The notes under the pieces are model-generated. The model saw only the letters and a program-made list of their open reading frames with translations, did not search any database and was not told the origin of the DNA. Of a stretch of DNA of 16,594 nt, positions 1-7,726 are shown piece by piece; the first letter of the stretch is position 1, and the number at the start of each line of letters is the position of its first letter. The position numbers and the translations under genes were made by a program. The DNA comes from Streptomyces speibonae. GTDB taxonomy: Bacteria; Actinomycetota; Actinomycetes; Streptomycetales; Streptomycetaceae. The DNA lies in the NCBI GenBank assembly GCA_000715605.1, contig KL568522.1, positions 166,856-183,449 on the forward strand, in the 5' to 3' direction.

Positions 1-724
1 TCGAGTCCGGTCCCCACGGGTAGCGGATGTGATGGACGAACCGGCCCTTGACCGCCAGTGAGATCTGCTCGAAGTCGTCGTGGTGGTGCGGCGACAGCTT
101 CCGCACGTTGCGTGGCTGCGGTTCTTCGGCGAGGAAGTTGACCATCATGTTCGTGGTACGGAAGATCCGGCCGAACCGGCCCTCGGCGATCGGCGTCTCG
201 GCCAGCCGGTAGACGCGCAGTGCGAACCCGCCGACCGGGTCGGGCCAGGGGGAGAGGGGAGTGACCCGGGGATCGGGCTCGGTGTAGGCCTCGGCGTTCA
301 CCGCCTGTCCGGCGAGGTCCTCCGCCCGGTGGGAGAACAGCCGGATGAGCGCGCCGTCGCCCTCGACCCGGATCTCGCTGTCGCCGGGGGGCACCACCAC
401 GAAGGCCTCCTCGTCGACCGTCGCGGACGTCCCCCCGCCGGTCACGGTGACCGGGGCGCTGTCGGAGTACATCAGCACGGCGTACTCGTCGGGCTGACCG
501 GACCGGGTGAAGACGTCGCCGGCCCGGGCGTCCGTCCAGGCGATGACGAGGTTCGCCGCCCGGGCGACCCAGGTCCGGCTGCCCTTCGGACCGGTCTCGA
601 CGGGCGGGTGGGACCGGAACTCGACCCGCTGCGCGGGCCGGATCGGCGTGTTCGGTTCCACCGTTCTGGCCGGGGTGGCCGTGGACAGCTGGGAGCGGAT
701 GTCGTCGGCGGCGTACGTACTCAT
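1..724 (-). CDS. Two-cupin-domain protein, 3' end outside the window
   Basis: The minus-strand frame is open from the ATG at 724 to the window edge (241 codons, no stop), so the C-terminus is missing. The N-terminal half (about residues 50-135) has the beta-rich, Gly/Pro-turn pattern of a degenerate cupin without metal-binding His. The second half carries HHHDDFEQ followed by KGRFVHH, which is the HxH...E metal motif of a functional cupin. The start codon overlaps the stop of the upstream BKACE gene as ATGA, and AAAGGAG lies about 9 bases before it, so translation is coupled. In this operon it may be an isomerase, dioxygenase or decarboxylase acting on the same catabolic substrate, but the fold does not tell which. 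The product name beyond cupin is unknown. Confidence 0.8.
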   Translation of the reverse strand, partial: MSTYAADDIRSQLSTATPARTVEPNTPIRPAQRVEFRSHPPVETGPKGSRTWVARAANLVIAWTDARAGDVFTRSGQPDEYAVLMYSDSAPVTVTGGGTSATVDEEAFVVVPPGDSEIRVEGDGALIRLFSHRAEDLAGQAVNAEAYTEPDPRVTPLSPWPDPVGGFALRVYRLAETPIAEGRFGRIFRTTNMMVNFLAEEPQPRNVRKLSPHHHDDFEQISLAVKGRFVHHIRYPWGPDS

Positions 725-1665
725 ATGTGGGTGCTCCTTTCGGTGGGGGCTCCGTGGCCGCGGAGCGCGAGCAGGGCGCGCGCGTCGGCCGGGGTGGCCA
801 CCTGTTTGCCGAGGTCCTCGATCACGGCGCGGATCTTCTCGACCTGCTCGGCGTTGCTCTTGGCGAGCCGGCCCTTGCCGATCCACAGGCTGTCCTCGAG
901 GCCGACCCGGACATGACCGCCCAGCCAGGCGCTGTGGGTGGCGAACTGGATCTGTTCCCGTCCGGCGGCGAACGCGGAGAACGAGTAGTCGTCGCCGAAC
1001 AGCCGGTCGGCCACCCGCACCATGTGCTCGAGGTTGTCGTGGTCGGCGCCGATCCCGCCGAGGATGCCGAACACTCCCTGGATCAGCAGGGGCGGCCTGG
1101 CCAGCCCCTTGTCGACGAAGTGGGCGAGCGAGTAGAGGTGCCCGATGTCGTAGCACTCGTACTCGAAGCGGGTGCCGAGTTCGCCGAGGGTGCGCAGCGT
1201 CTCCTCGATCTTGTCGAAGGTGTTCACGAACGGCAGGCTGTAGGTGTTCAGGACGTAGGGCTTCTCCCAGTCGTGCCGCCACTGCGTGACCCGGTCGGCG
1301 ATCCCGGAGTAGACGAAGTTCATCGAGCCCATGTTCATCGAGGCGAGCTCGGGCCGGACCCGGCGGGCGCCGGCCAGGCGCTGCTCCATCGTCATCGCCG
1401 ACGAGCCGCCGGTGGTGATGTTGATGACCGCGTCGGTCCGGTCGGTGATGCGCCCCACGATCTCCTCGAAGATCTCGGGCTCGTACGCCGGGCGGCCGTC
1501 GGGGTGGCGTGCGTGCAGGTGCACGATGGCCGAGCCGGCCTCGACCGCACCGATCGCGCTGTCCGCCACCTCCTTCGCGGACAGCGGGAGATGGGGGCTC
1601 TGCGAGGGCACGTTCACGGAGCCGGTGACCGCCGTCGTGATGATGACCTTCTCGGCGGCCTTCAT
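721..1665 (-). CDS. Beta-keto acid cleavage enzyme (BKACE, DUF849 family)
   Basis: The 314-residue product belongs to the BKACE family, whose characterised members (for example Kce, 3-keto-5-aminohexanoate cleavage enzyme) condense a beta-keto acid with acetyl-CoA to give acetoacetate and a new acyl-CoA. Visible marks are TTAVTGS near the N-terminus, the Zn-binding HLHARHPDG (H49, H51), NITTGGSS at about 82-89, and VRVGLEDSLW, where R253, E257 and D258 keep the spacing of the Kce residues R226, E230 and D231. Length is normal for the family. Its ATG overlaps the DUF6282 stop by one base (TGATG) and its own stop overlaps the cupin start, so the three genes form a coupled operon. The substrate varies across BKACE subgroups and cannot be read from the sequence. 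It probably catalyses the final carbon-chain cleavage of the pathway. Confidence 0.92.
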   Translation of the reverse strand: MKAAEKVIITTAVTGSVNVPSQSPHLPLSAKEVADSAIGAVEAGSAIVHLHARHPDGRPAYEPEIFEEIVGRITDRTDAVINITTGGSSAMTMEQRLAGARRVRPELASMNMGSMNFVYSGIADRVTQWRHDWEKPYVLNTYSLPFVNTFDKIEETLRTLGELGTRFEYECYDIGHLYSLAHFVDKGLARPPLLIQGVFGILGGIGADHDNLEHMVRVADRLFGDDYSFSAFAAGREQIQFATHSAWLGGHVRVGLEDSLWIGKGRLAKSNAEQVEKIRAVIEDLGKQVATPADARALLALRGHGAPTERSTHI

Positions 1666-2576
1666 CAGGGGGTCTCTTCCAGGCCCAGCAGGAAGGCGGT
1701 GTTGCGGCAGATCATCTGCCGCACGTCCGCCGCGGAGACACCGTGGTCGAGCAGCTGCTGGACGATGTACAGGTAGGCGTCCACGGGCAGCGGGTTGCCC
1801 TTCTGGCCGAGGTCGGAGTTGATGACCGTGTGCTCGGGGCCGACCTTCTCGATCCAGTTGACGAGCTGCTGGATCTTGAAGTCGGGGGCCGGGACGTCCG
1901 GGTGGTACATCGAGAGCTCGTGCTCCACGTAGGCGCCGTACCCCACCATCTCCTCGATGTCGGCGTCCGAGGCGTTGACGATGAAGTCGGGGTGGTGCAG
2001 CAGGATCCGGCGCACCCCGCTGTCGCGGGCGGTCTTGAAGAAGGCCTTCATCGACGTGGCGTCCAGATGTCCGCCGGTGAGCATGATGCCGGCCTCCGCG
2101 ACCAGCTTGGTGACGAGGTGGGTCTGCTGCGACACCTCACCGGAGTCGTCGAAGACCGAGACCTCCTCCTCGTAGAGGTTGCCCGCCGCGGAGGGGAATC
2201 CGTCGTCGTGGCTGTGGGCGTCGATGTGCTGGGCCGCGGAGACCGTCGGCCCCCACACGCAGCGGCCGCCCATGTTGATGGCGACGGCCACCGCGGAAGG
2301 GTTGATCCCCCCGACCTCGGAGTTGAGCGCCACCCCGCCGTACATCGGCGTGGGTGCTTCGGCCAGCTGGCTCCGCATCGCCAGCAGGTCCATCACCGTG
2401 TTGTGGTGATGGGACTTGCACAGGATCGCCCGGGCGTTGATGCGCGCCGCGTCGTGGGACGCCTCCACGTGGTCGAAGCGGCGCGGGAAGGGGCTCGGGC
2501 CGGAGTGACAGTGCAGGTCCACCACCCCGTCCAGGACCTTGAGCAGTGCGGGAGTCGGCTCCACCGTGACGGTCAT
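1665..2576 (-). CDS. DUF6282 family protein, metal-dependent hydrolase-like
   Basis: The product is 303 residues from the ATG at 2576, which has AAAGGAG five bases upstream; an in-frame ATG seven codons earlier lacks that site. It resembles DUF6282 proteins, related to amidohydrolase/PHP TIM barrels. Candidate metal ligands are the HxH of VVDLHCHSGPSP (H22, H24), the SHHHN cluster near 55-59, TGGHLD (H170), LLHHPDF (H194, H195) and NSDLGQ (D255). No signal peptide or membrane segment is seen, so it should be cytoplasmic. It is the first gene of the minus-strand operon, directly behind a strong predicted promoter. The family has no firmly assigned reaction that I know; hydrolysis of an amide, lactone or ring is an inference from the fold and the BKACE neighbour. 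Confidence 0.85.
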   Translation of the reverse strand: MTVTVEPTPALLKVLDGVVDLHCHSGPSPFPRRFDHVEASHDAARINARAILCKSHHHNTVMDLLAMRSQLAEAPTPMYGGVALNSEVGGINPSAVAVAINMGGRCVWGPTVSAAQHIDAHSHDDGFPSAAGNLYEEEVSVFDDSGEVSQQTHLVTKLVAEAGIMLTGGHLDATSMKAFFKTARDSGVRRILLHHPDFIVNASDADIEEMVGYGAYVEHELSMYHPDVPAPDFKIQQLVNWIEKVGPEHTVINSDLGQKGNPLPVDAYLYIVQQLLDHGVSAADVRQMICRNTAFLLGLEETP

Positions 2577-2595
2577 TCCCTCTCCTTTGTTCAGC

Positions 2596-2623
2596 ATGTG
2601 TAATCGATGTTCAGATTACGCAC
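2596..2623. promoter_or_regulatory. Inverted repeat GTAATC-N8-GATTAC, candidate operator
   Basis: The arms GTAATC and GATTAC are perfect complements separated by GATGTTCA, and they extend imperfectly to ATGTGTAATC / GATTACGCAC. The repeat covers the -10 box and the predicted start of the minus-strand operon, so a bound protein would block transcription. A direct repeat TGTTCAG at 2588-2594 and 2608-2614, exactly 20 bases apart, overlaps it. Which regulator binds is not known; the adjacent IclR protein is the obvious candidate. Confidence 0.5.
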
Positions 2624-2642
2624 GCGCTGATCCGGGTGTCAA
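2613..2642 (-). promoter_or_regulatory. Promoter of the DUF6282-BKACE-cupin operon
   Basis: Read on the minus strand, a perfect TTGACA (2642-2637) is followed by an 18-base spacer and TAATCT (2618-2613), a TAnnnT -10 box. Transcription would start near 2605, about 30 bases before the ATG at 2576. This is the best-matching housekeeping-type promoter in the window. Confidence 0.7.
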
Positions 2643-2695
2643 CGACATGACTTCGCTGCAAGAGAGGGTCATCAGATCGTTTGCAACCAAGGTCT

Positions 2696-2730
2696 GTTCA
2701 CATTGCGAGTGGTGTGCTTGCATTGCGAAC
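2696..2730. promoter_or_regulatory. Tandem pair of IclR-type operator-like sites
   Basis: Two 15-bp sites, GTTCACATTGCGAGT (2696-2710) and GCTTGCATTGCGAAC (2716-2730), lie exactly 20 bases apart, which is about two helical turns. Both contain CATTGCGA and approach the palindrome GTTCnCAnTGCGAAC. They sit 54-88 bases before the GTG chosen for the IclR gene. Similar 15-bp sites occur at 6483-6497 and 7727-7741. Confidence 0.5.
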
Positions 2731-2783
2731 GCGTAGTGGGCCGGGGGGCGCCGAGCGCGGCCCCCATGACCGGAAAGGACAAG

Positions 2784-3548
2784 GTGAGCATCGAGGTGCG
2801 TCAATCAAAAGAGGCGCCGACCGGTGAGACGGAGCGAGGCGGGATCCAGTCGATCGACCGCGCGGCGAACGTGCTCGCGCTGCTCGACCAGGACACCCGC
2901 AGCCTCACTCCGACGCTGGTGGCCGAACGGCTCGGGCTCAACCGGACCACAGCGCACCGCTACCTGCAATCGCTCCAGAGCGCCGGCTTCCTCAGCGCGA
3001 GCTACGGTCCGGGACCGCTGCTCGACCAGCTGTCGTCGCTGGTGTCGGAGCGCCAGCAGATTCTGACCCTCGCGCCCACGGTCCTGCGTGAGCTCTCCGA
3101 CGACACCGACCTGACGACGGTGCTCAGCTTCCTCGGACGCAGCGGGGCGGTGGTGACGCTGGTCGAGGAGGCACACCGCGGCACGATCATCCTCACCGTG
3201 CGGGTGGGCACCGTGCTCGAGGCGAAGGCGGCCCAGACCCGGGTGCTGCTCGCGTTCGCGACCGACCCGACGGCCGTGACCCGCGCGCACGCCGGACTCA
3301 GTCCGGCCGAGGCGGCCAAGGAGCGCGAGGCGCTGACGGCGGTACGCCGGCACCGCATCGCCTGGGCCGACCTCCACCACGACGGGCTGGCCTCCGTGGC
3401 GGTGCCGGTGTTCGTGGGCAACAACGCGTCCGCCGCGATGGCACTGATAGGGACGAGCACCATGCTCCAGCCTCTGGAACGGTCCGCGCCGCGCGTGCAG
3501 CAACTGGAACAAGCAGCGCAGACGCTCGGAGCCATGGTTTCGGGCTAG
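2784..3548 (+). CDS. IclR family transcriptional regulator (first of two)
   Basis: The product is 254 residues from GTG 2784, chosen because GGAAAGGA lies just upstream and the N-terminus then has normal length. ATG 2766 is the alternative, and earlier starts would run through the operator-like sites. The winged helix-turn-helix covers about residues 22-72, with QSIDRAANVL opening it and the recognition helix in GLNRTTAHRYLQ. The rest (about 90-254) is the IclR effector-binding domain, including ILTVRVGTVLEAKAAQTRVLLAF. It is divergent from the DUF6282 operon and heads the ABC importer genes, with 20 bases to the next start. IclR proteins of this type sense a pathway metabolite and control adjacent catabolic genes. 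It is clearly paralogous to the regulator at 7754-8509. Confidence 0.88.
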   Translation: MSIEVRQSKEAPTGETERGGIQSIDRAANVLALLDQDTRSLTPTLVAERLGLNRTTAHRYLQSLQSAGFLSASYGPGPLLDQLSSLVSERQQILTLAPTVLRELSDDTDLTTVLSFLGRSGAVVTLVEEAHRGTIILTVRVGTVLEAKAAQTRVLLAFATDPTAVTRAHAGLSPAEAAKEREALTAVRRHRIAWADLHHDGLASVAVPVFVGNNASAAMALIGTSTMLQPLERSAPRVQQLEQAAQTLGAMVSG

Positions 3549-3568
3549 GAACAGGAGACGACCAGCCG

Positions 3569-4420
3569 ATGACTGCGTGGATAAAACGACAACGCCTGAG
3601 CCCGCTCTGGCTCCTGCTGCTGCCGGCCCTCGGCCTGCTCACGGCCATCCTGCTGATTCCTCTGGCGCAGAGCTTCGTCCGTAGTATCGGCGAATCCGCC
3701 TGGACCTCTCAGCACTACGAGAACCTGTTCACCGACGGCGTCACCCTGACCGTGCTCTGGCGTACGGCGTGGATCTCCGCGGTGGTGACGGTGGTGACGC
3801 TGGCCTGCGGCTACCCCTATGCCTACCTGATGACCCGCGTCGGCCCCCGGATGCGCGGGCTGTTGCTGGTCCTGGTGCTGATCCCGTTCTGGACCTCCGT
3901 GATGGCCCGCAACTTCGCGTGGATTCTCATCCTTCAGCGCGACGGGCCGGTGGACGACTTCTTCGGCGTCGTCTTCTACGGAACGGCCACCGGCGTCACC
4001 ATCGCGATGAGCCAGGTCCTGCTGCCGTTCATGGTGCTGCCCCTTTACAGCGCCCTGAGCGGGATCGACCGGCGGCTGCTGCTGGCCGCCCGCGGACTCG
4101 GCTCGCACCCGGTCAAGGCGTTCTGGAAGGTGTACTGGCCGCTGTCACGCGGCGGCGTGGTGGCCGGCGTGATCCTGGTGTTCACCCTGGCCCTCGGCTT
4201 CTACGTCACCCCGGCGCTGCTCGGCTCGCCCCAGCAGTCGCTGGTCGCCCAGCTGCTCGCGCAGCGCACGACCCAGCTCCTCGACTTCGCCGGTGCCGGT
4301 GCGCTGGGGATGGTCGTCCTCGTGGTCACCCTCGTGCTCGTGGCCTGGGCCAACCGGGTCGGGGGCAAGGTCTCGTCCCTCGGCATCGTCCCGACCACCT
4401 CCGCCAAGGAGGAGGAATGA
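3569..4420 (+). CDS. ABC transporter permease, PotB-like
   Basis: This 283-residue inner-membrane permease has about six hydrophobic segments, the first at residues 12-35. Its EAA loop, which contacts the ATPase, is recognisable as LAARGLGSHPVKAFWKVYWPLS at about 171-192. Family resemblance is to the spermidine/putrescine (PotB) and opine-type importers of BPD_transp_1. An AGGAG stretch lies about 11 bases before the ATG. The last codons overlap the start of the second permease as ATGA, so the two membrane subunits are co-translated. The gene follows the IclR regulator closely and is probably in the same transcript. The substrate cannot be named; polyamine-like families also carry opines, betaine-like amines and other small organic ions. 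Confidence 0.9.
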   Translation: MTAWIKRQRLSPLWLLLLPALGLLTAILLIPLAQSFVRSIGESAWTSQHYENLFTDGVTLTVLWRTAWISAVVTVVTLACGYPYAYLMTRVGPRMRGLLLVLVLIPFWTSVMARNFAWILILQRDGPVDDFFGVVFYGTATGVTIAMSQVLLPFMVLPLYSALSGIDRRLLLAARGLGSHPVKAFWKVYWPLSRGGVVAGVILVFTLALGFYVTPALLGSPQQSLVAQLLAQRTTQLLDFAGAGALGMVVLVVTLVLVAWANRVGGKVSSLGIVPTTSAKEEE

Positions 4421-5307
4421 CACTGCATCCCACCCAGTCCTCTCCGGTCGGCGAAAGGCCGGTGACCGCTCCGCCGTCGAAGTCCCCGCCGGTGACACGG
4501 CGTATCCGCAGGCGCGTCCGGGGGGTCGACCCGATCCCCTGGTGGCTGAAGCTCTTCGTCGCCCTCGTCGCGGTGTACCTGATCCTGCCGACGGTGTTCG
4601 TCATCCCGATGAGCTTCGGCTCGACCCGTTCGTTCGCGTTCCCGCCGAAGAACCTCACCTTCGATCTCTACCGCAACTTCTTCTCCGACGAGCGCTGGCT
4701 GACCTCCCTGCAGAACTCCGTGGTGGTCGGACTGCTGGCCGCTCTCATCGCGACCGTCGTCGGCACCGCCGCGGCCGTGGGCCTGCACCATCTCAGGGGC
4801 AAGCCGGCGCAGATCATCCGGGCGTTGCTCATGGTCCCCCTGGTGGCACCCGCCATCGTCATCGCGGTCGCGGTCTACATCTCGTTCCTCAAGTGGCACC
4901 TCGTCGGAACCCTGCAGGGCTATGTGCTCGCCCACGCCGCCATCGCCGTCCCCTTCGTCCTGGTGGCGGTGACCAGTTCCCTCAGCAACTTCGACTCCAA
5001 CCTCCTGCGCGCCTCCGCCTCGCTGGGGGCCTCTCCGTCCAGGACGTTCAGACGGGTCACGATGCCACTGATCGGCAAAGGCATCCTCAGCGGCGCCGTC
5101 TTCGCCTTCGTGACGTCCTTCGACGAGGTCGTCATCGCCCTGTTCCTGCGTGATCCGACATTCCAGACCATGCCGGTGCAGATGTACAACAGCGTCACCT
5201 ATGAGATCGACCCCACCATGGCCGCGGCATCCAGCCTCGTGGTGGTCGTGGTGACCGTCGTCTGCCTCGGCCTGCAGCTGCTGGGCAGCCGAACCAAGAA
5301 GCGATAG
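4417..5307 (+). CDS. ABC transporter permease, PotC-like
   Basis: The 296-residue second permease starts at ATG 4417 inside the stop of the first, behind AAGGAGGAGGA at the end of that gene. The open frame extends far upstream, but that part is a shadow of the first permease. A basic, proline-rich cytoplasmic N-terminus of about 40 residues precedes roughly six membrane segments. The EAA loop is visible in LLRASASLGASPSRTFRRVTMPL, followed by SFDEVVIALFL, typical of PotC-type subunits. It would pair with the first permease to form the membrane channel. The stop is followed after eight bases by the ATPase gene with a GGAGG ribosome site. Confidence 0.9.
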   Translation: MTLHPTQSSPVGERPVTAPPSKSPPVTRRIRRRVRGVDPIPWWLKLFVALVAVYLILPTVFVIPMSFGSTRSFAFPPKNLTFDLYRNFFSDERWLTSLQNSVVVGLLAALIATVVGTAAAVGLHHLRGKPAQIIRALLMVPLVAPAIVIAVAVYISFLKWHLVGTLQGYVLAHAAIAVPFVLVAVTSSLSNFDSNLLRASASLGASPSRTFRRVTMPLIGKGILSGAVFAFVTSFDEVVIALFLRDPTFQTMPVQMYNSVTYEIDPTMAAASSLVVVVVTVVCLGLQLLGSRTKKR

Positions 5308-5315
5308 GAGGTCAC

Positions 5316-6470
5316 ATGCCCACCACCCACGCCACCACGCCGGCCGCCAAGGCAGCCGCCGGCGCGGTCAGTACCCGGTCGGGAACCCAGATCCGGCTCA
5401 CCGACGTCAGCAAGGACTTCGGACTCCCCGAACCCGCGGTCGACAACATCTCGCTGACGATCGAGCCGGGCGAGTTCATGACACTGCTGGGGCCCAGCGG
5501 CTCCGGCAAGACGACCACGCTCAACCTCATCGCGGGGTTCGAGACCCTCACCACGGGGTCGATCCTGTTCAACGGCGGCGACGTGAGCTCTCTGCCGCCC
5601 CACAAGCGCAATCTGGGCATGCTGTTCCAGAACTACGCGCTCTTCCCCCACCTGACCGTGGCGCAGAACGTCGCCTACCCTCTGCGCGAACGCAAGCTGC
5701 CCAAGGCGGAGATCGCCGAGAAGGTCGGCCAGGTGCTCGAACTGGTGCAGCTCACCGGGCGCGACAGCCACTACCCCTCCCAGCTCTCCGGCGGACAGCA
5801 GCAGCGTGTGGCGCTCGCCCGCGCGATCGTCTTCGACCCCAACGCGCTGCTCCTCGACGAACCGCTCGGCGCGCTGGACCGCAACCTGCGCGGCACCCTG
5901 CAGCAGGAGATCCAGCGCATCCACCGTGAACTCGGGTCGACGTTCGTGTTCGTCACGCACGACCAGGAGGAGGCGATGCACCTCTCCGACCGGATCGCGC
6001 TGTTCAACAAGGGGCGGCTCGAACAGGTGGGAACCCCCGAGGCGCTCTACGCGGCACCCGAGACGCTGTTCACCGCCCGGTTCCTGGGCGACTCCAACGT
6101 CTTCGACATCGCGGACTCCGGCGGCGCCACGTCGGGCAGCGCGGTGGCCTGGGAGGACCGCACCCTGTCGGTCGAGGCCGGCACGGTCTCGCCGCGGGTC
6201 GCCGCCGGGGCGTCGGCCGCGCTCGTGGTGCGCCCGGAGGACGTGCGGATCGCCACCACGCCGGACGCGGTGCCGGCCGGCGCCAACCATGTCTCCGCGA
6301 CCGTGCGCCAGCTCGACTACCTGGGTTCCTACCGCACAGCCGTACTGGCCCTGGGAGGCGGCGGGACGGTGGGGCGCGCCCGCCTCGCGCCCCAGGAGGA
6401 CGACCTGCGGGTGGGTCAGGCGGTGACGGCCTGGTGGCATGTCGGCCGGCAGTGCGTGGTGGCCGTCTGA
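5316..6470 (+). CDS. ABC transporter ATP-binding protein, PotA-like
   Basis: The 384-residue ATPase powers the importer from the cytoplasmic side. It shows Walker [10 protein letters not shown] (59-67), the Q-loop FQNYALFPH (Q105), the signature LSGGQQQR (157-164), Walker B LLLDEP (178-183), the D-loop GALD, and the switch His in VTHDQEEA (H215). After about residue 280 the C-terminal part, with [11 protein letters not shown], fits the TOBE domain of the PotA/MalK group. TAGGAGG overlaps the stop of the preceding permease and sets the start. An N-terminal tail of about 24 Ala/Thr-rich residues precedes the fold. It ends the tight three-gene block; the binding protein follows after 156 bases with its own predicted promoter. 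Confidence 0.94.
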   Translation: MPTTHATTPAAKAAAGAVSTRSGTQIRLTDVSKDFGLPEPAVDNISLTIEPGEFMTLLGPSGSGKTTTLNLIAGFETLTTGSILFNGGDVSSLPPHKRNLGMLFQNYALFPHLTVAQNVAYPLRERKLPKAEIAEKVGQVLELVQLTGRDSHYPSQLSGGQQQRVALARAIVFDPNALLLDEPLGALDRNLRGTLQQEIQRIHRELGSTFVFVTHDQEEAMHLSDRIALFNKGRLEQVGTPEALYAAPETLFTARFLGDSNVFDIADSGGATSGSAVAWEDRTLSVEAGTVSPRVAAGASAALVVRPEDVRIATTPDAVPAGANHVSATVRQLDYLGSYRTAVLALGGGGTVGRARLAPQEDDLRVGQAVTAWWHVGRQCVVAV

Positions 6471-6482
6471 CGGCCCCCGTAT

Positions 6483-6497
6483 GTTCACGATTCGAAC
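6483..6497. promoter_or_regulatory. IclR-type operator-like site GTTC-N7-GAAC
   Basis: GTTCACGATTCGAAC is a 15-bp interrupted palindrome with perfect GTTC/GAAC arms. It lies 40 bases before the predicted -35 box of the binding-protein gene. It matches in form the sites before both iclR genes, although its centre is less conserved. Confidence 0.4.
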
Positions 6498-6536
6498 CGG
6501 CCGTGCGCATGACGCAAAAAAAGGCCTTTCAACCTC

Positions 6537-6566
6537 TTGTCGCAACCGCTGTCACAGCCCTAATGT
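6537..6566 (+). promoter_or_regulatory. Predicted promoter of the substrate-binding protein gene
   Basis: TTGTCG (6537-6542) and TAATGT (6561-6566) are separated by 18 bases. The expected start, near 6573, falls at the edge of a perfect palindrome (6575-6590). A separate promoter would allow the binding protein to be made in excess over the membrane subunits, as is common for importers. Confidence 0.5.
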
Positions 6567-6574
6567 CCACAAGC

Positions 6575-6590
6575 CAGAATACGCATTCTG
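6575..6590. promoter_or_regulatory. Perfect inverted repeat CAGAAT-N4-ATTCTG, candidate operator
   Basis: Six-base arms with the four-base centre ACGC sit just downstream of the predicted -10 box and about 37 bases before the start codon. The position suits a repressor site or a 5' leader element. It differs from the GTTC-N7-GAAC sites, so a second regulator is possible. Confidence 0.4.
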
Positions 6591-6626
6591 AGCCGTGCGA
6601 GCCGCAAACAGAAGGAAGTGCCCCCG

Positions 6627-7691
6627 ATGGCAACCAAGAGAACGCTCGGGATTATCAGCACAATCGTCTCCGCCTCATTGCTGGCCGCCTGTGGCGGCGG
6701 ATCCGGGGGCTCCGACAACACCAAGGCCGACGGACAGCTCACCTTCGTCGCATACGGCGGTGACGGCCAGAAGACGATGGAAGAGGTATGGCAGAAGCCT
6801 TACATGGAGAAGAACTCCGACATCAGCTTCGTCAACACCTCGCCGACCGACGTCGCACAGGTCAAGGCGCAGGTCGAAGCCGGCCAGGTGAAGTGGGACA
6901 TCATCGCCACCGCGCCGGCCGCCGCCGAGCAGAACTGCGGGACGCTGTTCGAGCCGCTCGAGATCACCGGCGTCGACCCCGAGGACGTCGTCGACCAGGC
7001 GATCGGCAAGTGCTACACCGGCAACTTCATCAACGCCACGCCGATGGCGTACCGCACCGAGGCCTTCCCCGACCCCGACAAGGCGCCCAAGACCATCGAG
7101 GACTTCTTCGACCTGGAGAAGTTCCCCGGCAACCGCGGGATGATCACCAACCTGCAGAACGGCATCCTCGAATACCCCCTGCTGGCCGACGGGGTGGCAC
7201 CCGACGACCTCTACCCGCTCGACATGGACCGGACGCTGGAAAAGCTCGAGACCATTCGCGACGTGACCACCTTCGCGCCCAACGTCGGCGCCCTCCAGCA
7301 GGCGGTCGGGTCCGGCCAGGTCGACATCTTCACGCTGTCCGACTCCCGCATCAAACCGCTCCTGGAGGACGGTGTCGACATCACCGTGGTCTGGGACGTG
7401 ACGGTCACCTCCATCAACGGATTCGCCGTGCCGAAGGGTTCACCGGAAAAGAAGAACGCCGAGGAATTCATGGCATGGGTACTCGGCCCGGAGGCGTCGG
7501 CCAACATTTCCGAAGCGCACGGCACCGCGCCGATCAGTAAGGTCGCAAAGCCGAACCTTTCCGAAGAGGCGAAGAAGGTAGAGGTCTACGGCCCCGTGAA
7601 CACCGGCGAGACAGTCCTGCAGAACATTGACTGGTACGCCAAGAATTTCAATGAGGTGACCACGGAACTCCAGAACTGGCTGGCCGGATGA
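6627..7691 (+). CDS. ABC transporter substrate-binding lipoprotein, PotD-like
   Basis: The product is 354 residues from ATG 6627. AAGGAA ten bases upstream fits this start better than the in-frame GTG at 6618. The N-terminus has basic residues, a hydrophobic stretch and the lipobox LAAC with C22, followed by a Gly/Ser linker, so it should be a membrane-anchored extracellular lipoprotein. The mature part resembles extracellular solute-binding proteins of the PotD/SBP_bac type, with LTFVAYGGDGQKTMEEVW at the start and a periplasmic-binding fold throughout. It would deliver the substrate to the permease pair encoded just upstream. Its stop overlaps an in-frame ATG (7688) of the second iclR gene, but that regulator probably starts further in. 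Ligand identity is unknown. Confidence 0.92.
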   Translation: MATKRTLGIISTIVSASLLAACGGGSGGSDNTKADGQLTFVAYGGDGQKTMEEVWQKPYMEKNSDISFVNTSPTDVAQVKAQVEAGQVKWDIIATAPAAAEQNCGTLFEPLEITGVDPEDVVDQAIGKCYTGNFINATPMAYRTEAFPDPDKAPKTIEDFFDLEKFPGNRGMITNLQNGILEYPLLADGVAPDDLYPLDMDRTLEKLETIRDVTTFAPNVGALQQAVGSGQVDIFTLSDSRIKPLLEDGVDITVVWDVTVTSINGFAVPKGSPEKKNAEEFMAWVLGPEASANISEAHGTAPISKVAKPNLSEEAKKVEVYGPVNTGETVLQNIDWYAKNFNEVTTELQNWLAG

Positions 7692-7726
7692 CATTCCTCG
7701 TCGCGCAGCAGGCGCCCGGTCCCAGT

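Noticed and set aside
727..2603. Long plus-strand open frames opposite the BKACE and DUF6282 genes
   Set aside because: They are shadow frames: low-complexity Gly/Val/Arg/Asp-rich translations with no family match, while the minus strand carries clear motifs.
2703..2783. Upstream TTG/ATG starts for the first IclR regulator
   Set aside because: They would place the tandem operator-like sites within or at the edge of the coding sequence and add an unconserved N-terminus; GTG 2784 has the better ribosome site.
3769..4416. N-terminal extension of the second permease
   Set aside because: This stretch is a +1 reading of the first permease and has Arg/Pro-rich content. The ATG at 4417 with a strong ribosome site gives a normal permease.
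6511..6535. Run of A followed by AAAGGCCTTT as a terminator after the ATPase gene
   Set aside because: The self-complementary 10-mer has no loop and the A-run is on the wrong side for a plus-strand intrinsic terminator. It is noted only as a promoter-proximal palindrome.
5199..6545. Long open frame (448 codons) on the minus strand opposite the ATPase gene
   Set aside because: It is the mirror of an intact ABC ATPase with all its motifs; the antisense translation has no recognisable domain. Long antisense frames are expected at this GC content.
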